Shown here: piece after piece, positions 8,459 through 17,912 of the stretch | Numbering within the stretch: position 1 is the stretch's first letter | Layout: the number at the start of each line of letters is the position of its first letter | DNA from: Betaproteobacteria bacterium | Lineage (GTDB): Bacteria > Pseudomonadota > Gammaproteobacteria > Burkholderiales > Usitatibacteraceae | Assembly (NCBI GenBank): GCA_016720855.1 | Contig: JADKJU010000002.1 | Coordinates: 1,227,499 to 1,291,498 of the forward strand | Reading direction: 5' to 3' | DNA: 64,000 bases | Translations under genes and position numbers: made by a program | Notes under the pieces: model-generated | Told to the model about the DNA's origin: nothing | Databases searched by the model: none | Seen by the model: only the letters and a program-made list of their open reading frames with translations

Positions 8459-9964
8459 ATGGAACTATTCGCGAATCTTCAGCTCGGCTTCGGCGTGGCG
8501 CTCGCCGGCTCCAACATTCTCTACTGCCTCGTCGGCGTGATCCTGGGCACGCTCATCGGCGTCCTGCCCGGCATCGGCCCGGTGGCCACCATCGCGATGC
8601 TCCTGCCCGCGACCTTCGCGCTGCCCCCCGTCTCCGCGCTCATCATGCTCGCCGGCATCTACTACGGCGCGCAGTACGGCGGCTCCACCACGGCCATCCT
8701 GGTGAACCTGCCGGGCGAGGTGTCATCGGTGGTGACCTGCCTGGACGGCTACCAGATGGCGCGCAACGGGCACGCCGGAAAGGCGCTCGCCATCGCGGCG
8801 CTCGGCTCGTTCTTCGCGGGGTCCGTCGCCACCTTCCTCATTGCCGCGTTCGCGCCGCCGCTGGCGGAGATGGCCCTCAAGTTCGGCCCGGCCGACTACT
8901 TCTCGCTGATGGTGCTGGGCCTGCTCGCCGCGGTGGTGCTGGCGCACGGCTCGCTCATCAAGGCGATCGGCATGATCGTGCTGGGCCTGCTCATCGGCCT
9001 GATGGGCACGGACGTGAACTCCGGCGTCGCGCGCTACAGCTTCGGCTTGGCGGAACTCATCGATGGCGTTGGCATCGGGCCGATTGCCATGGGCGTCTTC
9101 GGCTTCGGCGAGATCATCCGCAACCTCGACGGGGGAGGCGAGCATCGAGAGGTCTTCACGAAGAAGGTGACGGGCCTCATGCCCACTTGGCAGGACTTGA
9201 AGGATTCGTTCCCGGCGATCTGCCGCGGAACGGCGCTGGGTTCGTTCCTGGGCATCCTGCCCGGAGGCGGCCCCGTGCTCGGTTCCTTCTCCGCCTACAC
9301 GCTCGAGAAGAAGTTGTCCAAGACCCCCGAGAGGTTCGGCAAGGGCGCCATCGAGGGCGTGGCTGCGCCGGAGGCCGCCAACAACGCCGCCGCGCAGACC
9401 TCCTTCATTCCGCTGCTCACGCTGGGCATCCCGTCCAACCCGGTGATGGCACTCATGATCGGCGCGATGATCATCCACGGCATCCAGCCGGGCCCGCAGA
9501 TCATGACCGCCAATCCCCAGCTCTTCTGGGGGATGATCGCCAGCATGTGGGTGGGCAACTTCCTGCTCGTCGTGCTGAACCTGCCGATGATCGGCATCTG
9601 GGTGAAGCTGCTCACGATCCCGTATCGCCTGCTCTATCCCGCGATCCTCATCTTCTGCTGCATCGGCGTGTACTCCATCAGCAACGCCTGGATGGACGTC
9701 CTGCTGGCCGCGCTCTTCGGCTTCACCGGCTACCTGTTCGCCAAGCTCGATTGCGAGGCCGCACCCCTGCTGCTGGGATTCGTGCTGGGGCCGATGATGG
9801 AGGAAAACCTGCGCCGCGCCCTGCTGCTTTCGCGGGGTGACCCGGCGGTGTTCGTCACCCGCCCGATCAGCGCCACGCTGCTCGCGATGTCGGTCTTCCT
9901 GCTGGTGCTCGTGATGGCGCCTTCGATTCGCAAGAAGCGCGAGGAAGCCTTCGTCGAGGAATGA
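8459..9964 (+). CDS. tctA: TTT large membrane subunit TctA
   Basis: Large permease subunit of the tripartite tricarboxylate transporter, 501 residues with about twelve hydrophobic segments. The family signature regions are visible: GTLIGVLPGIGPVATIAMLLP near the N-terminus, YYGAQYGGSTTAILVNLPGE, and the second-half counterpart GSFLGILPGGGPVLGSF. The two glycine-rich loops (GVLPGIGP and GILPGGGP) reflect the internal repeat of the family. Start is the ATG seven bases after the tctB stop; upstream in-frame sequence overlaps tctB and is not used. It is the last gene of the receptor-TctB-TctA operon and converges with the dehalogenase at 9981. Confidence 0.93.
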   Translation: MELFANLQLGFGVALAGSNILYCLVGVILGTLIGVLPGIGPVATIAMLLPATFALPPVSALIMLAGIYYGAQYGGSTTAILVNLPGEVSSVVTCLDGYQMARNGHAGKALAIAALGSFFAGSVATFLIAAFAPPLAEMALKFGPADYFSLMVLGLLAAVVLAHGSLIKAIGMIVLGLLIGLMGTDVNSGVARYSFGLAELIDGVGIGPIAMGVFGFGEIIRNLDGGGEHREVFTKKVTGLMPTWQDLKDSFPAICRGTALGSFLGILPGGGPVLGSFSAYTLEKKLSKTPERFGKGAIEGVAAPEAANNAAAQTSFIPLLTLGIPSNPVMALMIGAMIIHGIQPGPQIMTANPQLFWGMIASMWVGNFLLVVLNLPMIGIWVKLLTIPYRLLYPAILIFCCIGVYSISNAWMDVLLAALFGFTGYLFAKLDCEAAPLLLGFVLGPMMEENLRRALLLSRGDPAVFVTRPISATLLAMSVFLLVLVMAPSIRKKREEAFVEE

Positions 9965-9980
9965 GTATCCGGCGGGCCGG

Positions 9981-10655
9981 TCACGCCAACTGCGTGACCA
10001 GCCCGGCGAGGTCATCGACGATGGCATCGGGCGGCGAGCCCAGCCGCTCGACGGGCGCCTTCCCGCGGTTCACCCAGAACGCGCGGAATCCGAAGGACTT
10101 CGCGCCCGCCGCGTCCCACCCGTTCGACGAGACGAATCCGATGGCCGCTGGCGCCAGCTCCATCTGCGCGGCCGCAATCGCGTAAACGCGCGGGTCGGGC
10201 TTGAAGACGCCGGCCTCGTGAACGCTGAAGACCCGTTCGCCGAACAGGACGCGCAATTCGTTGTGATCGACCACGGCATCGAGCATGTCGGGATGGCCGT
10301 TGGAAAGGATGGCGAGCGGGCGGCGCTCGCCCAGCCGCTCGAGCGAGGCGCGCACCTCGGGAAACAGGCCCAGCGTCCGGTAGGCATGCATGAGCGCCTT
10401 GCGGCCGTCCGGTTTCGCGGCGAGGCCGAGCGACTCGATCGCCCAGTCGAGCGCCTGTGCGGTGACCGCATTGAAGTCGTCGTAGCGGCCCATGAGGCTG
10501 CGCAGCCAGGTGTATTCGAGCTGCTTCGCGCGCCACGCCTGCGACAGGGCGGCCCCGCGCCCGGGAAAGAGCGAATCGGCCAGGCGCGTCACGGAATGGA
10601 CGTCGAATAGCGTGCCGTATGCATCGAAGACCAGCGCCTGCGGTTCGGTTTTCAT
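9981..10655 (-). CDS. L-2-haloacid dehalogenase (HAD type II)
   Basis: HAD-fold enzyme that hydrolyses L-2-haloalkanoates to D-2-hydroxyacids. The residues known from the Pseudomonas YL enzyme are nearly all seen: nucleophile Asp11 and Thr15 in FDAYGTLFDVHSV, Arg42 in WRAKQLEYTWLRSLM, Ser118-Asn119 in ILSNG, Lys152 and Tyr158 in FKPDPRVY, and Ser176, Asn178 and Asp181 in FVSSNGWDAAGAK. The length of 224 residues is usual. Start ATG at 10655 has GGGAGGG upstream and puts the nucleophile at the normal position; a more distal in-frame start would add 17 unrelated residues. It is divergent from the second Bug receptor. Other type II HADs lack the WRxKQLEYTWLRSLM segment, so the assignment is good. 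Confidence 0.87.
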   Translation of the reverse strand: MKTEPQALVFDAYGTLFDVHSVTRLADSLFPGRGAALSQAWRAKQLEYTWLRSLMGRYDDFNAVTAQALDWAIESLGLAAKPDGRKALMHAYRTLGLFPEVRASLERLGERRPLAILSNGHPDMLDAVVDHNELRVLFGERVFSVHEAGVFKPDPRVYAIAAAQMELAPAAIGFVSSNGWDAAGAKSFGFRAFWVNRGKAPVERLGSPPDAIVDDLAGLVTQLA

Positions 10656-10798
10656 GGCTTCCCTCCCGGTGCCGAGCATACCCCCGATACCTGCCCCTGA
10701 AGGCAAAGCCGCTTTCCTTCCCGGTTAGGGGGCGGGACGGATGCGGGCGCCACGCCGGTGCTACCATTCCCCAATCCCCGGACTCCTCCCGCGCCGCC

Positions 10799-11761
10799 AT
10801 GTTCCCCCGCCCGCTCGTCGTCGCCGCCGCCTTGCTCGTTGCGGCGTTTCCCTCGTTGGCCCAGACGTGGCCCGCGAAGCCGGTGAGGATCGTGGTGCCG
10901 TTCCCCGCGGGCGGCCCCACCGACGTCCTCACCCGGTCGATCGCGGACAAGCTCGGCGCCCAGCTCGGCCACCCCGTGGTGGTGGAAAACAAGCCCGGCG
11001 CGGGCGGTGCGATCGGCGCGGACTTCGTCGCCAAGAGCGCGGCCGACGGCTACACGCTCGTCATGGCCACGACCAGCACCCACTCGATCGGGCCGTACCT
11101 CGCGAAGCTTCCGTACGACCCGGTGAAGGACTTCACGCCGATCGTGTGGGTCGGCAACGCCACCAACGTCCTCGTGGTGAACAACCAGCTCGGGGTCTCC
11201 TCGGTGAAGGAGCTGATCGACCTGGCGAAGAGCGAGCCGGGCAAGCTCAATTACGCCACGAGCGGCGTGGGCACCGTGGTGCACCTCACCACGGAGCTTT
11301 TCGCCTCGATGGCCGGCATCAAGCTCACGCACGTGCCCTACAAGGGCGTGCAGCAGTCGATCCCCGACCTCATCTCCGGGCAGGTGTCGATCCTCTTCGA
11401 CAACATCATGACGGCGCAGCCGCACATCAAGGCGGGCAAGGTGAAGGCGCTCGCGATCTCCTCCCCGAAGCGTTCCCCGCTGGTGCCCGACATCCCGACG
11501 GTCGCGGAATCCGGGCTCCCGGGTTTCCAGAGCGTCACCTGGTTCGGCCTGCTGGGGCCCGCCAATACACCCAGGGCGGTGGTCGACCGCGTCAACATCG
11601 AGATCAACAAGGCGCTGGCGCTGCCGGACATCCAGGCGAGGTTCGCGCAGATGGGGTTCGAGCCCGCCGGTGGCACCCCGGCCGAATTCGCCTCCACCAT
11701 CCAGCGCGACGCGGAAAAGTGGTCGAAGGTGATCCGCGAAGCCGGCGTCCAGGCCAACTAG
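10799..11761 (+). CDS. TTT solute-binding protein (Bug/TctC family), orphan
   Basis: Second Bug-type periplasmic receptor, 320 residues, about the family norm. A Sec signal peptide (MFPRPLVVAAALLVAAFPSLAQ) is followed by WPAKPVRIVVPFPAGGPTDV and NKPGAGGAIGADFVAKSAADGY, both diagnostic. The central SGVGTVVHLTTELF and VPYKGVQQSIPDL regions bind the carboxylate in known structures. No TctA/B genes accompany it; many betaproteobacteria carry large sets of such orphan receptors, which may share a transporter or act in signalling. The ATG at 10799 gives the signal peptide directly. A gamma-glutamyltransferase gene follows after 22 bases, so the ligand may be related to that enzyme. Confidence 0.92.
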   Translation: MFPRPLVVAAALLVAAFPSLAQTWPAKPVRIVVPFPAGGPTDVLTRSIADKLGAQLGHPVVVENKPGAGGAIGADFVAKSAADGYTLVMATTSTHSIGPYLAKLPYDPVKDFTPIVWVGNATNVLVVNNQLGVSSVKELIDLAKSEPGKLNYATSGVGTVVHLTTELFASMAGIKLTHVPYKGVQQSIPDLISGQVSILFDNIMTAQPHIKAGKVKALAISSPKRSPLVPDIPTVAESGLPGFQSVTWFGLLGPANTPRAVVDRVNIEINKALALPDIQARFAQMGFEPAGGTPAEFASTIQRDAEKWSKVIREAGVQAN

Positions 11762-11783
11762 GCGCACTCCCGGAGTCGACATC

Positions 11784-13370
11784 ATGTTCACGTGGGATTT
11801 CCCGTACCCGTCGCAGCGCATGCCGCTGCTCGCGAAGAACGTCGTCGCCACCTCGCAGCCGCTCGCCGCGCAGGCGGGGCTGCAGGCGCTTGCGAAGGGT
11901 GGCAATGCGGTCGACGCCGCGCTCGCCGCGGCAATCACGCTCACCGTCGTCGAACCGACCTCCAACGGGATCGGGTCGGACGCCTTCGCAATCCTCTGGG
12001 ACGGCGAGAAGCTGGTGGGCCTCAACGCCTCCGGCCGTGCACCGGCGGGATGGACGCCGGAGCGCTTCAAGGGCCGCACCGCGATGCCCGTTCACGGGTG
12101 GGACGCCGTCACCGTGCCCGGCTGTGTTTCGGCCTGGGCCACGCTGTCGCAGCGCTACGGAAAGCTGCCCTTCCCGGACCTTTTCCAGGCGGCGATCCGC
12201 TACGCGCGCGATGGCTTCATGGTTTCCCCGATCACGGCCATGAACTGGGCGCGTCAGGCGCCCAACTTCAAGAGTTTCTCGGAATTCGCGTGGACGTTCC
12301 TCCCCAAGGACCGCGCGCCGCGCCCCGGCGAGCGCTTCTATTGCCCGCAGCAGGCCGAGACGCTCGAGGAGATCGCGGCCACGAAGGGCGAGAGCTTCTA
12401 CCGCGGCATGCTCGCCGAGCGCATCGCCATGGCCTCAAAGGCGGACGAGGGTGCGCACACGCTCGCCGATTTCTCCGCCCACCGCTGCGATTGGGTCGAG
12501 CCGCTCTCGGTCGAGTACCGAGGCTACCGGCTGCACGAGATCCCGCCGAACGGGCAGGGCATCGTCGCGCTCATGGCGCTGGGCATCCTGAGGCAATTCG
12601 ACCTCGCGGCGCTCCCGGTGGACGGCGCCGACAGCCTGCACCTGCAGATCGAGGCGATGAAACTCGCGTTCGCGGATGCCTACCGTTACGTGTCGGACCC
12701 GGCGACCATGGAATTCGACGCGGCGTTGCTGCTTGAGGACGGCTACCTGGCCGAGCGCGCCAAGGCGATCGACATGAAGCGCGCGCAGAACCCGCCGCCG
12801 GGCGAGCCGCGCGCGGGCGGCACGATCTACCTCACGACGGCGGATGCGAGCGGCATGATGGTTTCCTACATCCAGTCGAACTACATGGGTTTCGGCTCCG
12901 GTGTCGTGGTGCCTGGCACCGGCATCTCGATGCAGAACCGCGGGGCGGGCTTCTCGCTCAAGCCCGGGCACCCCAACCTTGTCGGCTCCGGCAAGCGCCC
13001 CTTTCAGACGATCATCCCCGGCTTCCTCACGAAGGACGGCAAGCCCGTGATGAGCTTCGGCGTGATGGGCGGGCAGATGCAGCCGCAGGGCCACACGCAG
13101 ATGGTCACGCGCATCGTGGATTATCACCAGAACCCGCAGGTCGCGAGCGACGGGCCGCGCTGGATCGTGAACAACGACTTCAGCGTGAGCTTCGAGGCAC
13201 CGCGCTTCGCGCCCGGCGTGCTCGACGAACTCAAGGCGCGCGGTCACCGGGTCGTGGACCCCGAAGCCGCGATGTTCGGTTTCGGCGGAGCCCAGCTTAT
13301 CTGGCGCCTGGACGACGGCTACTGCGCCGGCTCGGACCACCGCAAGGACGGCCACGCCGTCGGCTTCTGA
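11784..13370 (+). CDS. Gamma-glutamyltransferase family protein
   Basis: Ntn-hydrolase of the gamma-glutamyltransferase family (528 residues) that self-cleaves and removes or transfers gamma-glutamyl or related acyl groups. The large-subunit start NVVATSQPLAAQAGLQAL and GGNAVDAALAAAITLTVVEP is typical. The probable autocleavage site and nucleophile is Thr347 in RAGGTIYLTTADASG, opening the small subunit, with NYMGFGSG following. There is no obvious signal peptide, so it may be cytoplasmic, as in the cephalosporin-acylase-like and PgsD-like branches. The substrate is unknown. It lies 22 bases after an orphan Bug receptor and is probably co-transcribed with it. Its stop codon overlaps a 48-base palindrome. 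Confidence 0.85.
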   Translation: MFTWDFPYPSQRMPLLAKNVVATSQPLAAQAGLQALAKGGNAVDAALAAAITLTVVEPTSNGIGSDAFAILWDGEKLVGLNASGRAPAGWTPERFKGRTAMPVHGWDAVTVPGCVSAWATLSQRYGKLPFPDLFQAAIRYARDGFMVSPITAMNWARQAPNFKSFSEFAWTFLPKDRAPRPGERFYCPQQAETLEEIAATKGESFYRGMLAERIAMASKADEGAHTLADFSAHRCDWVEPLSVEYRGYRLHEIPPNGQGIVALMALGILRQFDLAALPVDGADSLHLQIEAMKLAFADAYRYVSDPATMEFDAALLLEDGYLAERAKAIDMKRAQNPPPGEPRAGGTIYLTTADASGMMVSYIQSNYMGFGSGVVVPGTGISMQNRGAGFSLKPGHPNLVGSGKRPFQTIIPGFLTKDGKPVMSFGVMGGQMQPQGHTQMVTRIVDYHQNPQVASDGPRWIVNNDFSVSFEAPRFAPGVLDELKARGHRVVDPEAAMFGFGGAQLIWRLDDGYCAGSDHRKDGHAVGF

Positions 13371-13417
13371 AAAAGGGGACAGGCCCCTTTTCCGGAAAAG
13401 GGGTCTGTCCCCTTTTT
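13370..13417. repeat. Palindrome A between convergent genes (likely bidirectional terminator)
   Basis: Two 24-base arms (13370-13393 and 13394-13417) pair with one mismatch and no loop. Each end begins AAAAAGGGGACA and sits directly on a TGA stop codon: that of the gamma-glutamyltransferase on the left and that of the RND pump on the right. The outward T-runs let it end transcription in both directions. The same outer sequence recurs at 23190-23237. Confidence 0.8.
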
Positions 13418-16400
13418 CAGTCGTCGGCGGGTTTGGAGGGGACGGGGTCGGCGATGGCGCCGCCGGACGGTACGGCCGGCTTGCCCCTCGCGAACCAGGC
13501 GGAGACCTTGCGGCCCCAGGCGTCGAGGTAGGTGTAGAGCACGGGCACCACGACCAGCGTGAGCAGCGTCGAGGTGATGATGCCGCCGATCACCGCGCGC
13601 CCCATCGGCGCATTCTGCTCCCCGCCGTCGGCCGAGCCGATCGCCATCGGCAGCATCCCGAAGATCATCGCCATCGTCGTCATCAGGATCGGGCGCAGCC
13701 GCACCTGGCCGGCGGCGAGGATTGCGTCGTGCCGCGACTTTCCGTCGCGCAGCCCCTGGTTGGTGAAGTCCACCAGCAAGATCGCGTTCTTCGTCACCAG
13801 CCCCATCAGCAAGATGACGCCGATGATGGAGAAGATGTTCAGCGTGCTGCCGGTGATGAGGAGCGCCAGGAACACGCCGATCAGCGTGAAGGGCAGTGAC
13901 GCCATGATCGCCAGCGGCTGCAGGAAGCTGCCGAACTGCGAGGCGAGGATGATGTAGATGAAGATCACCGCCATGCCCAGGGCCGCAACCGCCGCCGTGA
14001 ACGACTCCTGCATGTCCTGCGTCTGGCCGGCGACGTCGAAGCGGTAGCCCGGCGGGAGCGAGATGGTCTTGAGGAGTTCCTGCACCTCCTTGCCCACATC
14101 GCCCGAGGGGCGGCCCTCGACGTTGGCGTAGATGCCCACGCGCCGCTGCAGTTCCTGGCGCTTGATGATCTGCGGGCTGGTCGACTCCTTGAACTCGACG
14201 ACCTGGCGCAGCGGCACGAGGACGGGCGCGCCGCCGGCGCCGGTCTTGCTGCTCACGACGTACAGCTCGCCCAGGTCGGAGGTGATGCGCCGATCCGACC
14301 TCGGCAGCTGCACGTTCACCTCGTAGTTCTGCCCGTCGGGGGCGAGCCAGTGACCGATCACGTCCCCGGCGACGAGCGGGCGCACCGTGGAGCCGATCTG
14401 GGACAGCGTGAGCCCCAGGTCGCTCGCGAGCTCGTCCTTGACCTTGATCGTGATCGCCGGATTGTTCGCCTTCAGGCTGCTCTCGAGGTCGGTGATGCCC
14501 TTGATTCCGGCGATCTTCTCCATCACGTCGGCCGTCAACTTTTCGAGCTCCTCGTTGGATGGGCCGAGCAGGTTGATCCAGATCGGCCGGTTGTAGCCCA
14601 CTGAAAGCTCGATGCCCGGAATGGCGCGGATCCTTTCGCGAACCTTCGCCTCGAAATCCTTCTGGCCGAGATGCGGCCGCTCGCGGCGGTCCGTGAGCTT
14701 GACCTCGACGCGGGCGACGTTGCGCCCTTCGCCGGTGCCCACGTTCGCGGCTATCACGCGCACCTCGGGAAAGCCGCGCAGAATCGCCTCGACCTGGCGG
14801 GTCTTGGCGTCGGTGTACTCGAGGCTCGAGCCGACCGGCGTGGTGAGCCTGAAGGAAGTGCGCCCTTCGTCGGATTCGGGAACGAACTCGGTGCCGACCA
14901 GGGGGAGCACGAAGAAGCTCGCGACGAACACCGTCGTCGCGATCGCGAGCACCTTCTTGCGGTTGCCGAGCGCCCACTCGAGGAGCACCCCGTAGCGGTG
15001 ATGGGCCCATTCCACCCCGCTCTCGACGCGGTTCATCAGCCGGCCGAGCCAGGGCACCTTGGCGAAGCGCCCCTCGGGCGGGTCGTGCCAGATGGACGAG
15101 AGCATGGGGTCGAGCGTGAAGCTCACGAAGAGCGAGACGAGGACCGCCACCGCCACCGTGATGCCGAACTGGAAGAAGAACCGGCCGATGATCCCCGCCA
15201 TGAAGGCGACCGGGACGAACACCGCGACGATCGCGAAGGTGGTGGCCATCACCGCCAGGCCGATCTCCTCGGTGCCCTCGCGCGCGGCGCGATAGTGGTC
15301 CTTGCCCATCCCCAGGTGGCGCACGATGTTCTCGCGCACCACGATCGCGTCGTCGATCAGCAGGCCGATGCACAACGACAGCGCCATCAGGGTGAGGAAG
15401 TTGAGCGTGAAGCCAAAGATGTACACGGCGACGAAGGTCGCGATCACGGAAATGGGCAGCGTAAGCCCGGTGATGATCGTGCTGCGCCACGAGTGCAGGA
15501 ACAGGAAGACGATGAAGATGGTGAGGAGCGCCCCCTCGACGATCGTCACCTTCACGCCGTTGAGCGCCTTCTCGATGAAGTCCACGTCGGCATAGACGAT
15601 CTTCAGCTCCACGTCGGGCGGCAGCGACCCGGCGAGCGCCGCCGCGGCGGCCTTCGTGCCGTTTCCCACCTCGACGATGTTGGCGTCCTGCACCTTGAGC
15701 ACGGAGATCGTGAGGCCGGGCTGGCCGTTGATGCGCGAGAGCGAATCGGCTTCGCGCTCGCCGTCCACGATGTCGGCGACCTGCCCGAGGTACACGGGCC
15801 CGTTGGCGCGGCGCGCCACGATGATCCTGGCGAACCCGGCCGGGTCCTTGATCCGGCCCTCGATGCGCACGAGCTGTTCGGTGGGGCCGTGCGAGATCTT
15901 GCCGGCGGGCACGTCCATGTTGGAGGCGCGGATGGCGGCGATGACCTCGTCCACGCCGACCGCTTGCGAGAGCATCTGTGCGGGCCGCAGGTTCACCAGG
16001 ACCTGGCGGGCGACGCCCCCGGAAACCTGCACCTGTCCCACGCCGGGGACATTCTGGAGGCGCTTCACGATGACCTGGTCGGTGAGCGTCGTGAGCTCGC
16101 GCAGGGTGCGCGTGGGCGAGGTTACCGCGAGCGATACCACCGGCTGCGCGTTGTCGAAATCCCCGCGAAGCACCAGGGGATCGCGCGCCTCGCGCGGCAA
16201 CCCCGGGCGGACCATCGCGATCTTGTCGCGCACATCCTGCACCGCGCGGTCCATGTTGGTGTCGAGGCGGAACTCGATGTAGGTCTCGCTGCGGCCCTCG
16301 AAGGAGTTGGAGCGCAGAACCTTCACGCCGTTGACGGTGTTCACCACCTCCTCGACCGCCTTGGTGATGTCGTTCTCCACGGCCTCGGGGGCGGCGCCGG

Positions 16401-16554
16401 GGTACTGGATCTGGATGAAGACGAACGGGATCGTGATGTCGGGCATGCGCTCGACGCGCAGGCGGTTGTACGAAAAGATGCCCAGGACGCACAGCGCCAC
16501 CATCACCATCGTGGCGAAGACGGGCTGGTTGATGCTGGTCTTGGTGATCCACAT
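13417..16554 (-). CDS. RND efflux transporter (HAE1 family)
   Basis: Inner-membrane proton-driven drug exporter of the AcrB/MexB/MdtB type, 1045 residues. It shows the expected plan: a first transmembrane helix near residue 12-30, a periplasmic pore loop, helices from about 340 to 540, a second periplasmic loop, and helices from about 860 to 1030. The proton-relay aspartates Asp401 and Asp402 are in CIGLLIDDAIVV. The adaptor gene lies just upstream in the same direction (45 bases apart), so pump and adaptor form an operon. No outer-membrane factor is encoded here; a TolC-like channel elsewhere would complete it. GAGG five bases ahead of the ATG supports the start. Substrates are unknown. Confidence 0.92.
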   Translation of the reverse strand: MWITKTSINQPVFATMVMVALCVLGIFSYNRLRVERMPDITIPFVFIQIQYPGAAPEAVENDITKAVEEVVNTVNGVKVLRSNSFEGRSETYIEFRLDTNMDRAVQDVRDKIAMVRPGLPREARDPLVLRGDFDNAQPVVSLAVTSPTRTLRELTTLTDQVIVKRLQNVPGVGQVQVSGGVARQVLVNLRPAQMLSQAVGVDEVIAAIRASNMDVPAGKISHGPTEQLVRIEGRIKDPAGFARIIVARRANGPVYLGQVADIVDGEREADSLSRINGQPGLTISVLKVQDANIVEVGNGTKAAAAALAGSLPPDVELKIVYADVDFIEKALNGVKVTIVEGALLTIFIVFLFLHSWRSTIITGLTLPISVIATFVAVYIFGFTLNFLTLMALSLCIGLLIDDAIVVRENIVRHLGMGKDHYRAAREGTEEIGLAVMATTFAIVAVFVPVAFMAGIIGRFFFQFGITVAVAVLVSLFVSFTLDPMLSSIWHDPPEGRFAKVPWLGRLMNRVESGVEWAHHRYGVLLEWALGNRKKVLAIATTVFVASFFVLPLVGTEFVPESDEGRTSFRLTTPVGSSLEYTDAKTRQVEAILRGFPEVRVIAANVGTGEGRNVARVEVKLTDRRERPHLGQKDFEAKVRERIRAIPGIELSVGYNRPIWINLLGPSNEELEKLTADVMEKIAGIKGITDLESSLKANNPAITIKVKDELASDLGLTLSQIGSTVRPLVAGDVIGHWLAPDGQNYEVNVQLPRSDRRITSDLGELYVVSSKTGAGGAPVLVPLRQVVEFKESTSPQIIKRQELQRRVGIYANVEGRPSGDVGKEVQELLKTISLPPGYRFDVAGQTQDMQESFTAAVAALGMAVIFIYIILASQFGSFLQPLAIMASLPFTLIGVFLALLITGSTLNIFSIIGVILLMGLVTKNAILLVDFTNQGLRDGKSRHDAILAAGQVRLRPILMTTMAMIFGMLPMAIGSADGGEQNAPMGRAVIGGIITSTLLTLVVVPVLYTYLDAWGRKVSAWFARGKPAVPSGGAIADPVPSKPADD

Positions 16555-16598
16555 GGCGGCCTCGCTTGTCCGTGTCCCGGCTCGTGCCCCGAGTTCGG

Positions 16599-17786
16599 TC
16601 AGCTCGCCTTGCGCGCGGGCGCGAGGGAACCCTTCAGGATCGCCGGCGCTCCCTGCTTCAATCCTGTCGCTCGCGAACTCACGACCGTCACGCCTTTCTC
16701 GAGGCCGCTGCGCACCTGCACGAGCCCGGCCTCGTCCTCGCGCTGGCCCATCGTCACGGCGCGACGTCCGATTCTGCCTTGCTCGATCGTGTACACGAAC
16801 GCCTGGCCGGCCTCTTCCCGGACGGCCGTTGCCGGGATGACGGGCATCGGCTCGCCCGGATCGAGGACGAGGATGCCCTTGGCGAACATGCCGCCCCGAA
16901 GCGCCCCGTCGCGGTTGGAAACCGACAGGTATACCGTGATCGCGCGCGAGGACTGCTCGGCCGTCGGATTGATGCGCTCCAGGCGCCCGACGAACTCGCG
17001 ATCGCCGAACCCGTCGACGCGCAGCGAGGCAACCTGCCCGGCGCGAATTCCGGGGATTTCCGCGGCAGGGACGGGCGCCTCGACCTCCAGTTTCGCGAGG
17101 TCGACGATCGCGAACAGGGCACCGTCGACGCCCACCTTCTCGCCCGCGTTGACCATCTTTCTCGCCACAATGCCGTCGATGGGGGCGCGCACGGCGGCAT
17201 CATGCATCGCGTTGCGCGCGAGACGGACCTGTGCCTCGGCGGAATTCACGGCGGCGGCAGCGGCCTCGAAGCCGCTCTGCGTCGTGTCCAGGGCGTTCTG
17301 CGAAATGAAGCCCTGCTTGTGCAGCTTTATCGCGTTGTCGCGGTTCTTCGACGCGATCGAAAGCCGCGCTTTCGACTCCTCGAGGGCGGCGACCTGCACG
17401 TCGAGGCGGGCCAGGATGTCCACGGGGTCGATCTCGGCGAGCAACTGGCCCTGCGCCACCTTTTCGCCTTCGCGCACGAGCACCTTGCGGACCTCTCCCG
17501 GGACTTTCGAGCGGACCGTCGATTGCGCCACGGGCGAAAGCGAACCCGAAATCGGGATCGTGCGCGCAAGGCTGCGCAGCTCGACAATGGCGATGTCGGC
17601 GGACGTGAATTCCAGGACCGGGGCCGGGGCCTTCGCGGGATCGTCTTTCCTGGCGGAACTCACGCGGAACGCGACGAGCGAGCCGGCGACGAGAACCAGG
17701 GCGACCGCGATCAGAGGTTTGGCCAGCCGGCGGGGCGCTCGCACGGCGGCGTCGATGACGGTAGCGTTCGATTTCCGGAAGAACAT
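16599..17786 (-). CDS. RND efflux periplasmic adaptor (membrane fusion protein)
   Basis: Periplasmic adaptor linking the RND pump to an outer-membrane channel, 395 residues. It has an N-terminal membrane anchor (about residues 25-42), the lipoyl half-motifs (VRSKVPGEVRKVLVREGEKV and RAPIDGIVARKMVNAGEKV) flanking an alpha-hairpin, then beta-barrel and membrane-proximal regions. ATG at 17786 is chosen because AGGA lies eight bases upstream; an ATG at 17828 would add fourteen residues with a poor ribosome site. It is the first gene of a two-gene operon with the pump. No regulator is adjacent. Confidence 0.9.
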   Translation of the reverse strand: MFFRKSNATVIDAAVRAPRRLAKPLIAVALVLVAGSLVAFRVSSARKDDPAKAPAPVLEFTSADIAIVELRSLARTIPISGSLSPVAQSTVRSKVPGEVRKVLVREGEKVAQGQLLAEIDPVDILARLDVQVAALEESKARLSIASKNRDNAIKLHKQGFISQNALDTTQSGFEAAAAAVNSAEAQVRLARNAMHDAAVRAPIDGIVARKMVNAGEKVGVDGALFAIVDLAKLEVEAPVPAAEIPGIRAGQVASLRVDGFGDREFVGRLERINPTAEQSSRAITVYLSVSNRDGALRGGMFAKGILVLDPGEPMPVIPATAVREEAGQAFVYTIEQGRIGRRAVTMGQREDEAGLVQVRSGLEKGVTVVSSRATGLKQGAPAILKGSLAPARKAS

Positions 17787-17912
17787 GGCGGTCGTCCTGG
17801 CGCGCCCCGGGGTGTCGGGCGCAGTCATGCCCCGTTGGATGCCGGGGCCGGCCGGTTTGGATTCAACCGAGGCGAGGTCGCGGATTATACGCCGCGGGAG
17901 TCACCGGCGGCA

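Noticed and set aside
13319..16552. 1077-codon frame on the minus strand overlapping the RND pump in another frame
   Set aside because: Arg/Pro-rich composition without motifs; the 13417-16554 frame contains the pump.
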